Below the pieces are notes generated by a model. It did no database searches. It had not been told where the DNA came from and saw only the letters and a list, made by a program, of their open reading frames with translations. The position numbers were made by a program, and so were the translations under genes. DNA of 64,000 bases. Origin: Alcanivorax sp. S6407. Its GTDB lineage: Bacteria; Pseudomonadota; Gammaproteobacteria; Pseudomonadales; Alcanivoracaceae. Location of the stretch: assembly GCF_023016115.1 (NCBI RefSeq), contig NZ_JALKBH010000001.1, positions 434,001 through 498,000 on the forward strand, given 5' to 3'. Shown piece by piece: positions 53,824 through 60,617 of the stretch; within the stretch, counting starts at the first letter, position 1; the number at the start of each line of letters is the position of its first letter.

Positions 53824-54762
53824 TTAGCTGGAAGCGAAGGCTCTCTTATAAATGAAGCGACCTCGGGAAACCTGGGCGCCATCAAGAAACACATCCACAA
53901 CAACCACAATGAAGCGCTTTCCTTCACGAATAATGTTCGGCTTGGCCACCAACGTACCCGCAAAGGCCGGGCGCAAATAATCCAGAGTCATACTTGAACA
54001 TACTGGCTTATTTTTTTCAGTCTGATTCGCTGTTAAGTGCGCGCCAGCAACAAGCTCCGCGAAGCTTGCGATAATACCGCCATGAAAAGTCTTGATCAGA
54101 GGGTTGCCAATGTGCTGCTCGCGAAACGGCATTTTATAGGTTGCTTCGCCGTTATCGTCCGAAGCCGTCATACCAAGAAATTTTTCGTATGGTGATACAT
54201 CGCCGACCACAGTAGAGAGAGCGGTTACCCTTTCTGTTTCGAAGCTGATGATTCCTTCATCATCGATTGTTTTTTTCTTGGAGGGGGCTCTCTTATTGCT
54301 AGGATTCACAGATTGATCAAAGGACGGGCCTGCCGTTCCTATCGCAAAACTGCCTGATACCGACGCCAGCAAATTGCCGCCATCACGCCCAAATGCCTCT
54401 CCACGGACATAGGCAATATTTTCTTCAACTGCAAAACAGGTGACATTACATGCCACCCCTTCGCCAGCCTCGGGGTTAGCGATGAAATCAACGCGCAAGT
54501 CAATTGTCGCAATTGGGCGCATGTCGCCGAGGCGCACAAAAATCGCCAAACCACATGCCGTATCAAGCAAGGTAGCGATGGCTCCCCGATGAAGCTTTCC
54601 CTGTTGATCACAAACCTCTTCCACACAAGGCATGCTCATTACCGCGCCATCTTTGGTAATGTCATCCATTGCGATACCAAAAACCCTGAACAACGGATGC
54701 CCTGAACCAAAAAAAGCCTTTGCGGCAAGCAGTTCTCTTGGGAGTGATGTCTCAGCTGTCAT
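53824..54762 (-). CDS. Double-hotdog acyl-CoA thioesterase (PaaI-like)
   Basis: 312 residues with two hotdog folds in one chain: the first with KLHRGAIATLLDTACG, the second with TFHGGIIASFAELVAGAH, joined by a Ser/Lys-rich linker (NKRAPSKKK). Hydrolyses acyl-CoA, perhaps to relieve CoA trapping or release a product. Fusion of two PaaI-type domains is less common than a single domain. Start MTAETSLPRE at 54762; upstream residues in frame overlap the neighbour and are unlikely. Confidence 0.82.
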   Translation of the reverse strand: MTAETSLPRELLAAKAFFGSGHPLFRVFGIAMDDITKDGAVMSMPCVEEVCDQQGKLHRGAIATLLDTACGLAIFVRLGDMRPIATIDLRVDFIANPEAGEGVACNVTCFAVEENIAYVRGEAFGRDGGNLLASVSGSFAIGTAGPSFDQSVNPSNKRAPSKKKTIDDEGIISFETERVTALSTVVGDVSPYEKFLGMTASDDNGEATYKMPFREQHIGNPLIKTFHGGIIASFAELVAGAHLTANQTEKNKPVCSSMTLDYLRPAFAGTLVAKPNIIREGKRFIVVVVDVFLDGAQVSRGRFIYKRAFASS

Positions 54763-54778
54763 AGTTAGCAACTTTTTA

Positions 54779-55780
54779 TCAGAATGTTGAAGCGGCATCC
54801 GCATACCGGGTCTCTGCAACACGCACAGATTCAATGGCGTCCGTTATTGCCTCTTCAGGGAATGTTTCACTTTCGGACCCCTTTCGCAGACAATCAGCCA
54901 GAGTGGACCATGCCGCAGCACTCGTTCGCATCAACTCGACCAAGCCTGCCTCATGTATTTCAGGAACAATTTCACTCGCTTCATCGAGAAATTCTGAATA
55001 CATCGCTCTAAAGCCGCTGCCCCCCGTTCCACGCTTCTCGATCACTTGATAGGCGAAACGGAGCAACCATTGCCATTTATCCACTGCCTTCCAGCGAGGA
55101 AGTTCCTGGATCCAAGTTGTTAGCGCTTGAATACCGTGATTCCTGCTTCCTTGCAGGAGATTATCTGCATTCTTCACAATCGCACTGCGCACGTTATCGG
55201 CAGACACCTGAACCGAAACACTTTCGGGGGCGAACAATGAACCATGATGGATAAAGGGTGGCGACAAGGAGAATCTGGCTTCAACCAACTTGTCACGAGG
55301 CACCTCTAAAAGCCCTGGGCGCTCGGTATCGCTAACGAGCATCGTCTCGCCCTTCTCGGCTCGCTGCCAGGCGACGATGGCGTGACCGGGGAAATGTGTA
55401 CTGCTCTTGAAATAAGGAAGGTAAAAAATATCAGTTAAGAGAAGCGCAGGCCGCCCCGCATCAAGATGGGCATCCAGCGCATCGGCGGCAGCACATTTAT
55501 CTTGCCAAGTTTCCCAGCGAAACGGCACGCCCAGTGTAGAGAACAACGTTTCCTCAAATCCCATTGAACGGACATGGACAATAAACGGGGTGTCCGTGCC
55601 TGGTATTTCTACATAAGTAATACCAAGCCCGGCACCCAGCCCGAAGCAGAAAGCCTCCGTCAACGTAAGCCCATGAAACTCCAGCAGGTCTCTGATAGCT
55701 GAACTGCCACAGTGACGCCCAGGCCGATGTGTATGAGGAACATCGACGGTACTGGGGACATCCTTCTTGTCTCCAGGCAT
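54779..55780 (-). CDS. BtrH/DUF4872-like cysteine acyltransferase-type protein
   Basis: 333 residues. N-terminal BtrH_N-like domain: GRHCGSSAIRDLLEFHG with candidate nucleophile C24, CFGLGAGLGITYVE, and candidate catalytic H133 in HFPGHAIVAW; then DUF4872-type helices. BtrH transfers an acyl group from an acyl carrier protein in butirosin synthesis; relatives of unknown function are widespread. Its presence inside a hydrocarbon/acyl-CoA operon suggests an acyl-transfer or amide/thioester reaction on a pathway intermediate, which is inference. TGATG overlap with the PF10118 gene upstream. Confidence 0.72.
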   Translation of the reverse strand: MPGDKKDVPSTVDVPHTHRPGRHCGSSAIRDLLEFHGLTLTEAFCFGLGAGLGITYVEIPGTDTPFIVHVRSMGFEETLFSTLGVPFRWETWQDKCAAADALDAHLDAGRPALLLTDIFYLPYFKSSTHFPGHAIVAWQRAEKGETMLVSDTERPGLLEVPRDKLVEARFSLSPPFIHHGSLFAPESVSVQVSADNVRSAIVKNADNLLQGSRNHGIQALTTWIQELPRWKAVDKWQWLLRFAYQVIEKRGTGGSGFRAMYSEFLDEASEIVPEIHEAGLVELMRTSAAAWSTLADCLRKGSESETFPEEAITDAIESVRVAETRYADAASTF

Positions 55781-56649
55781 CAGGCTGCCTCACTCACTGG
55801 AGCCGGACCGTAAATGGTTTCCGATGCCCGCATCGGATCTCCATGAGTCTCATACTCCGCCAACCACGCGGCAACCTTCTCAGGCATACCGGTATCCCAA
55901 GGGTGAAATCCAGGGCGGAACCAAGCGAGGAAATCAGGCAGCATGCCTGTGAGAATACCTTTTCGCCCATAAAGCTTGTTCAGGCCTCGCAGAATCACAC
56001 CAGGCTGGCGCGTTACGCCATCAAGCTTGAGCATATTCCAAAATACTGGAGCCACGACAAGGTGAACCATCAGGGTCGCAACCACCAACGCAGACGCGCG
56101 CGTCAAGTAGCCTCCACCTGCTGCGCCCTGATAAAGATCATAGGCCACGGCCTTGTGCTCTACTTCTTCGACCCCGTGCCACAGAAATAGCGCTCTCATG
56201 ACGGGGTCAGCCTCGCTAAACATCTCGCTCTTCTCGCTGACCATGGTTTCGCCCAGGGTTGCCGTAAAGTGCTCAAACGCCGCCGTCATGGCGAGCTGAT
56301 ACTTCTTCGGCAGGTACTTTTGTGTGGTGCGAATAAAGGTCCTTAGATTCGCAGTGACCTTATCCACATCCACGCCCTGGCTGGCCATCACATCGTTGAA
56401 ACGATCATGGACAATCCCGTGCTGACCTTCCTGGCGAATAAAGTGACGAATATCCTCGCTCAGCTGATCATCTGTCACTTGATCCTTGAAGTTACGCACT
56501 GACTGGATAAAGAAGCGCTCCCCCTCCGGGAAATGCACTGAGAGGGCATCAAAGAAGCGGGTCAGCACGGGGTCACCGCCATTCCAGTGCCGTGGCACTG
56601 ACGAGACATCAAAAGCGACTTTCCGCGGTTGGATTGGCACAGAACTCAT
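55780..56649 (-). CDS. PF10118-family protein, ferritin-like diiron motif (copy 3)
   Basis: 289 residues. Same four motifs: PEGERFF, E-G-Q-H in RQEGQHGIVHDRFN, AAFEHFTA, and E-V-E-H in WHGVEEVEHKAVAYDLY. First gene of the seven-gene leftward operon; TATA-like and TTGACA elements with an operator between them lie just upstream (56694-56723). Confidence 0.8.
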   Translation of the reverse strand: MSSVPIQPRKVAFDVSSVPRHWNGGDPVLTRFFDALSVHFPEGERFFIQSVRNFKDQVTDDQLSEDIRHFIRQEGQHGIVHDRFNDVMASQGVDVDKVTANLRTFIRTTQKYLPKKYQLAMTAAFEHFTATLGETMVSEKSEMFSEADPVMRALFLWHGVEEVEHKAVAYDLYQGAAGGGYLTRASALVVATLMVHLVVAPVFWNMLKLDGVTRQPGVILRGLNKLYGRKGILTGMLPDFLAWFRPGFHPWDTGMPEKVAAWLAEYETHGDPMRASETIYGPAPVSEAA

Positions 56650-56693
56650 AACTCCTCCAATGAAACAGGCTGTCTATAGGATGACATGCCCTG

Positions 56694-56723
56694 ATATTAT
56701 TTGGTTGAACAACCAAATGTCAA
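56694..56723 (-). promoter_or_regulatory. Sigma70-type promoter with operator in the spacer
   Basis: On the minus strand: TTGACA (56718-56723), 18-base spacer, TAATAT (56694-56699). The spacer is filled by the TTGGTT dyad, a classic layout for repression by a TetR-type protein. It drives the PF10118-to-GMC operon. Confidence 0.82.
56701..56716. promoter_or_regulatory. Operator copy 4 (TTGGTT dyad)
   Basis: TTGGTTGAACAACCAA, perfect dyad (longer arms TTTGGTTG/CAACCAAA), between the -35 and -10 of the leftward operon. Confidence 0.82.
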
Positions 56724-57028
56724 CAAACAGGCTCGCGCCCCTCGAAAACGTAAAGTTGCATATGTGTAATCTGAAGGAGGGCTCGATCATGGAAGACAGG
56801 TAACAGAGCCCCTCTGAACCATTCCGCCATGCCGGAATTGTCCTGGGTAATTTCCAGCACCCACGCTCGGTAAGCTATTGAAAACAGGAACTAATGGCAC
56901 AGAATCGCCATTCTCGAGCCCACTGGTTGACTGCCCCCCAAGCCATTGGCGCCGCCCGATAGTTGCCTGCTGCCTTGTTTGCTATGCACCATTGCTTAGA
57001 TCCACCAATACTACTAACAAGCAACTCT

Positions 57029-57267
57029 CCGGTATCGCTGGTTACATCTGGCCTGAAGAGGGTTTGGCATTGGTTTTTGGCAGCAACCACATCAATGGCA
57101 TTGAGTCTTTCTGGGCCTACGCGAAACTGCGACTGAGCCGCTTTAAGGGCTTGCCAAAACACACGTTTTATCTACATTTGAAAGAGACAGAATTCAGGTT
57201 CAACAACCGCCGAGAGGATATCTACAAGCGGCTGCTGAAACTGCTCACGGAGCGTCCAATCGAGTGA
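57029..57267 (+). pseudogene. IS1595-type transposase remnant (C-terminal part)
   Basis: About 80 residues match the end of ISXO2-like DDE transposases: FGSNHINGIESFWAYAKLR, then FKGLPKHTFYLHLKETEFRFNNR. The N-terminal zinc-ribbon and the first catalytic Asp residues are gone; the open frame extends left to 56878 without family features. No inverted repeats of the IS are evident. Remnant inside the right arm of the transposon. Confidence 0.82.
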
Positions 57268-57378
57268 TTTGCTTCCTAAGACCCTACATAATTCGTAATA
57301 TCTGCTATGCTGTCCAAAATGACAGCTAAACGAGACTCGACATACAATTTCGTTAAAATCTCGTTATCAATTTCAGTA

Positions 57379-57423
57379 CTTTAGTTGGCTCTATCTCATT
57401 CACATTTCGAATGTCCGACCAAC
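57379..57423. repeat. Internal copies of the terminal-repeat motif in the right end
   Basis: CTTTAGTTGGC (57379-57389, inverted) and TGTCCGACCAAC (57412-57423) each differ by one base from parts of the terminal repeat. Candidate extra TnsB-binding sites, counterpart of the CTAAA iterons at the left end. Confidence 0.5.
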
Positions 57424-57456
57424 CTCATTTGTTAATGGTTTTAGTTGTTTAGCTAC

Positions 57457-57490
57457 CCCTAACCTATTGATTTTCGGTTAGGGTGTTTTA
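57457..57490 (+). terminator. Hairpin with short T-run just inside the right end
   Basis: CCCTAACC and GGTTAGGG (57457-57464 and 57476-57483) pair across an 11-base loop, followed by TGTTTTA. Possible terminator insulating the transposon edge. Confidence 0.5.
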
Positions 57491-57510
57491 GATGTTTAGT
57501 TGGTCGGCCA
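57487..57510 (-). repeat. Right terminal inverted repeat of the transposon
   Basis: On the minus strand it begins TGGCCGACCAACTAAA, then C, then ATCTAAA. It is followed outward by the duplication CCAGC (57511-57515). Confidence 0.85.
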
Positions 57511-57515
57511 CCAGC

Positions 57516-57537
57516 TGGCCGACCAACTAAAGATCTA
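57516..57537 (+). repeat. Solo third copy of the left transposon end
   Basis: 22 bases identical to the left terminal repeat (15998-16019), starting immediately after the right-hand CCAGC. With the right repeat it forms a perfect 16-bp-arm palindrome (57495-57531). Homology to the left end stops after 57537. Confidence 0.8.
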
Positions 57538-58064
57538 CTTTCGCCGCCCAGCGCGGCACTGAACCTCAAGCATCAGGCCTTTCGCAACCACTCAGCACCT
57601 TTAACCTGTCCATTTAACCCAACTGCAATGGAAAGATGGCTACCCTTATTGTTTGAGCGCTTGGTTAATCCGTTTCTCTTCAGAATCCCCAGTTCTCTTT
57701 ATACAGTATTCGTCAAACCTTTACCGGAGACTTTGGAAGCGCCGCCCCCACTGACAGAACAAACTCATGTTTTTCTGATCCAGATCAAACCGATCATCCA
57801 ATTGGGGTATTCACGAATGACGTTCGAATTAGTATACATAGATGTATAGGTATGGGGCTTACGCCATACCACTTATTCCCTGCTCACCGAGAGTGATCCA
57901 ATGGTCGGCATTGATCGTCCTTTATTACGTTTAAAGACAGTAACGACTGTAATCGAGGCTTCCTTTATGGAAGCTGACCTATCATGACATTAAGCGAAGG
58001 GTTCTGGATAACCGCAGTATCACCAGCAGGCAGGCTCCTACGGAGGCAGGCGCCCTCTCCTCTT
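57538..58064. other. Gene-poor right flank
   Basis: No convincing gene; a 73-residue open frame at 57628-57849 has no recognisable features. It holds a near-consensus FNR-like site CTGATCCAGATCAA (57775-57788), a palindrome TATACATAGATGTATA (57833-57848), and ACGTTTAAAGACAGTAACG (57927-57945), nearly identical to the AraC-site region before the CYP153 operon. Confidence 0.5.
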
Positions 58065-58134
58065 CTGTGGGAGTCTGCCTGCAGACGATGGAGCGGGTGG
58101 AGATGCCTCATCGCGTGCAGGCACGCTCCCACAG
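58065..58134. repeat. REP-like palindrome, copy 1
   Basis: CTGTGGGAG at 58065-58073 pairs with CTCCCACAG at 58126-58134, with further imperfect pairing of GCCTGCAGACG and CGTGCAGGC. Same family as 60531-60595. Lies downstream of the porin gene. Confidence 0.75.
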
Positions 58135-58175
58135 TAGTGGTTTGATCGGTGTGCTGGTTCTTGAAGCCGCTCTGA

Positions 58176-59372
58176 TCAGTTGCGATTTTCGTGCAGGAAC
58201 CGATAGGTGAAATTCAGCTGCACCCGCGGCACTTCCTCACGCTGGCCGGCCTGATTGTCACGCATGCCGTAGGAGGCTTCGGCCCCATAGCTCAGCCGGG
58301 GGCTGTGCTGGTATACCAGTGACACTGTGCCGTAGCGAGTGCGGCGCATGGCGTCATCGGGAAGTCGGTTATCGGATTCGATGTCGATCTGCCCCGCCAC
58401 CGACGCCAGTGTCCAGTCCTGTCCTACCTGCCATTCGGCTCCGAGGTAGCCACCAGTGGTTTCCAGTGCCTCAAGGCCACCGGCAAAGACATAGCCGTCC
58501 ATGCCGCCATCGCCAAACCCGGACAGATCATTGTAGTAATGCGCAAAACCCTTGCCCGCACTGATGCTGGCCAGCAGTCGCAGTGATTCTGCCGCGTTGA
58601 GAGTGCCGCTCAGCACCGCACCGCCGGCCTGGGCAAACTCCTGGTCACCATTGGCAAATTCCACCCCGATCTCCCTGGAGACCATGCCCAGACGCCCATG
58701 GCCAAAGGGATGTCCTTGCTGCCAGCCGACGACCAGATCCGGACGACGACCTGCTGCACTGCTGAGGTTCTGCGGGTCGTAGACTTCGCTGTTGGGGTCT
58801 TCCACGGCAACGAACAGGTTATCGCCCTGCCAGCTAAGGCCCGCCTGGCGGGCAAAGATGGCACTGTTCGGGCCCTGGGCATCCAGAGTCAACGGCCATG
58901 CGGCTCCATCCAGCAACTTGGTGTAGCCATAACCCGCCTGGAAGCCGCCACGCTTGTAGTAGAAGTCCCGTACACGCAGCTCGTAACTATCGATGCTGCC
59001 GAACAGGTCGGCGGCAAACACCACGTGGGGGCCGGACTTGTCCCCTACCCGCACGCCCAGCTGGCTGTTCTTGCCATGCAGGACAAAGTTCTGCTGTTCG
59101 TTGTTGCCCATGGGCAGCGTGCTGGGGATGAGCAGCTCATCGAGGCCGGCATTGCGGTCATCGTAGATGGCGTCGAGGCTGACCTTGCCAAATACCGCCA
59201 GACGGGGAAGGGACAGAGAGCGGGCGGGTTCGCCGGCAATTTCTGCCTTGAGAGAGTCGATCTGATCCTGAAGACGACGGATTTCAGCCTGGGTATTGTC
59301 AGCCTGAGCCGGGGTGGCGACGCATGCCACCGCCAATGCCGCCATCCAGATGGTGGATTGCACCCTGGACAT
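58176..59372 (-). CDS. DcaP-like trimeric outer-membrane porin
   Basis: 398 residues. Signal peptide (MAALAVACVATPAQA), a short coiled-coil (EIRRLQDQIDSLKAEI) as in DcaP, then a beta-barrel starting LPRLAVFGKVSLDAIYD and ending RVQLNFTYRF plus a short tail. DcaP relatives take up dicarboxylic acids or other negatively charged molecules; the substrate here is unknown. Single-gene unit outside the transposon. Confidence 0.85.
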   Translation of the reverse strand: MSRVQSTIWMAALAVACVATPAQADNTQAEIRRLQDQIDSLKAEIAGEPARSLSLPRLAVFGKVSLDAIYDDRNAGLDELLIPSTLPMGNNEQQNFVLHGKNSQLGVRVGDKSGPHVVFAADLFGSIDSYELRVRDFYYKRGGFQAGYGYTKLLDGAAWPLTLDAQGPNSAIFARQAGLSWQGDNLFVAVEDPNSEVYDPQNLSSAAGRRPDLVVGWQQGHPFGHGRLGMVSREIGVEFANGDQEFAQAGGAVLSGTLNAAESLRLLASISAGKGFAHYYNDLSGFGDGGMDGYVFAGGLEALETTGGYLGAEWQVGQDWTLASVAGQIDIESDNRLPDDAMRRTRYGTVSLVYQHSPRLSYGAEASYGMRDNQAGQREEVPRVQLNFTYRFLHENRN

Positions 59373-59715
59373 TGCATTCTCCTGGTCTCTGCCGGATTAC
59401 GGCAGTATTGGGGAGCTCCGCTATCCCTGGTGTGTCGTTATAGGTTGCCTTGTGGGCGTTTATTCATGCCTGCGGAGCGCGAAAGGCGCGCACTATAATG
59501 ATGCAAGGGTATACAGGCCATGGGAGAAAACGAACAAGATTCAAAAGGTTGTCATCGACCGACAGGCGGTGTGCAAAAGCTTTTATTGGATTGTCAGAAC
59601 GCAACATACGAGAATATTTCGTGTCATTGTCCCGGTGTATACCTTTTGCCTATCCTTCAGTTCGCGACGCCAACCAACCGCTGGCCTTTGTTAAACCGAC
59701 TCCGAGGGACAACCC
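59373..59715. other. 343-base divergent promoter region
   Basis: Between the porin and the 237-residue hypothetical gene. TATAAT occurs at 59494-59499 on the plus strand, about 215 bases from the next start, without a clear -35. No gene seen. Confidence 0.4.
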
Positions 59716-60429
59716 ATGACACAGCCTTTTGTGGCCTTCCCCTGCTCCGCCGAGCTGCGCAGTGAAACCGAAAAGTTGATCATTAACCTGCACATGGGTG
59801 TGTCTGAACCGCAGAACAAACTGGCCATGTCCACCATTGAACTGCTGATTGAAGACCTGCTGGATGGTTTTCTGCTCAAGTTGATTGATGTGCTCGAGAT
59901 GCAGAACTTCATGGCCAAGATGGTGCGCAGCACCGCCGGCACTATCAACAAGGCGGGGTCCACCATTGCGAGTGCCTCATTGAAGAAAATGGACAACAAG
60001 CAACTCCGTCCCATGGGAGAGCATGTTGCCGGGCTGATGCTTGACGTGGATGTTGAGGGCGACGTTCAGCCCTGGATGGGCGTTCCGGTGACGGATGATC
60101 TGTCCACGGAAATCGAGGGCCTGCTGGTCGGCCTGCGCGGCGATAACCCGAAAGAATTCGTGCCAGTGGCCATGGATGTGCTGGACAAGCTCACCGACCA
60201 GGCCGTTGATGTCTATATCAATGAATCCGTCAGACTGCTTCAGGTGGGGATCGTGCTACGCAAGATGGCCAGCGCGGCCACGTCGGCCGTGAAAGGCGCC
60301 ATGCGCCTGATGCTGAAGAAAACCCTGCCGGACCTGAACGACGACCAGCTGCGCGCCCTCGCCGACTACATCGACCACCTGCATATCACCGACGGTGAGC
60401 CGGTAAAGATTATCGAAAACGCGGCGTGA
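59716..60429 (+). CDS. Conserved hypothetical helical protein
   Basis: 237 residues, soluble, predicted almost all helical, with two related halves: FPCSAELRSETEKLIINLHMGVS...LLDGFLL and VPVTDDLSTEIEGLLVGLRGDN. I do not recognise the family. A long perfect terminator follows at 60467. No operon partner on this strand. Confidence 0.72.
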   Translation: MTQPFVAFPCSAELRSETEKLIINLHMGVSEPQNKLAMSTIELLIEDLLDGFLLKLIDVLEMQNFMAKMVRSTAGTINKAGSTIASASLKKMDNKQLRPMGEHVAGLMLDVDVEGDVQPWMGVPVTDDLSTEIEGLLVGLRGDNPKEFVPVAMDVLDKLTDQAVDVYINESVRLLQVGIVLRKMASAATSAVKGAMRLMLKKTLPDLNDDQLRALADYIDHLHITDGEPVKIIENAA

Positions 60430-60466
60430 ATGTATGCCGGATGCCGGACGCTTGATGGCGGACGGA

Positions 60467-60508
60467 AAAAGCTAAAAGGCCGGACATTTGTCCGGCCTTT
60501 TAGCTTTT
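60467..60508. terminator. Perfect 19-bp-stem bidirectional terminator
   Basis: AAAAGCTAAAAGGCCGGAC pairs with GTCCGGCCTTTTAGCTTTT around ATTT. Serves the hypothetical gene from the left; an A-run on the other arm gives function for the leftward VWA gene. Confidence 0.92.
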
Positions 60509-60530
60509 GCCGATGCTACTCATCAAACCG

Positions 60531-60595
60531 TGTGGGAGCCTGCTTGCACGCGAATGACGGATACCAAACCCTTCGCGTGCAAGCACGCTCCCACA
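60531..60595. repeat. REP-like palindrome, copy 2
   Basis: TGTGGGAGC (60531-60539) with GCTCCCACA (60587-60595), and inner arms CTTGCACGCGAA / TTCGCGTGCAAG. Same family as 58065-58134. Confidence 0.8.
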
Positions 60596-60617
60596 AGGTG
60601 TGGCTTCGGGAGCAAGT

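Larger units (their letters stand above)
15993..57515. mobile_element. Tn7-like transposon (about 41.5 kb) with target duplication
   Basis: The element spans 15998-57510 and is bounded by 24-bp terminal inverted repeats, 23 of 24 matching, that begin TG and end CA. CCAGC at 15993-15997 and 57511-57515 is the 5-bp target duplication, the size made by Tn7/Tn5053-type transposases. The element carries tnsA, tnsB, tnsC and tniQ, two tyrosine recombinases, a large DUF4365-like/TPR gene, and more than 25 kb of hydrocarbon-degradation cargo. An alternative is a tyrosine-recombinase island, since a 27-bp direct repeat is shared by both boundaries (15993-16019 and 57511-57537). The inverted-repeat-plus-duplication reading explains the right boundary more fully. 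Confidence 0.82.

Noticed and set aside
56878-57028. N-terminal half of the open frame at the IS1595 remnant
   Set aside because: No match to the transposase family; probably non-coding sequence in frame with the remnant.
15993-57537. 27-bp direct repeats as attL/attR of an integrase island
   Set aside because: Kept only as an alternative: inverted ends plus a 5-bp duplication and tns genes explain the junctions better, and no tRNA or gene end is rebuilt.
57628-57849. 73-codon open frame right of the transposon
   Set aside because: No ribosome site, no recognisable motif, low-quality composition; treated as non-coding.
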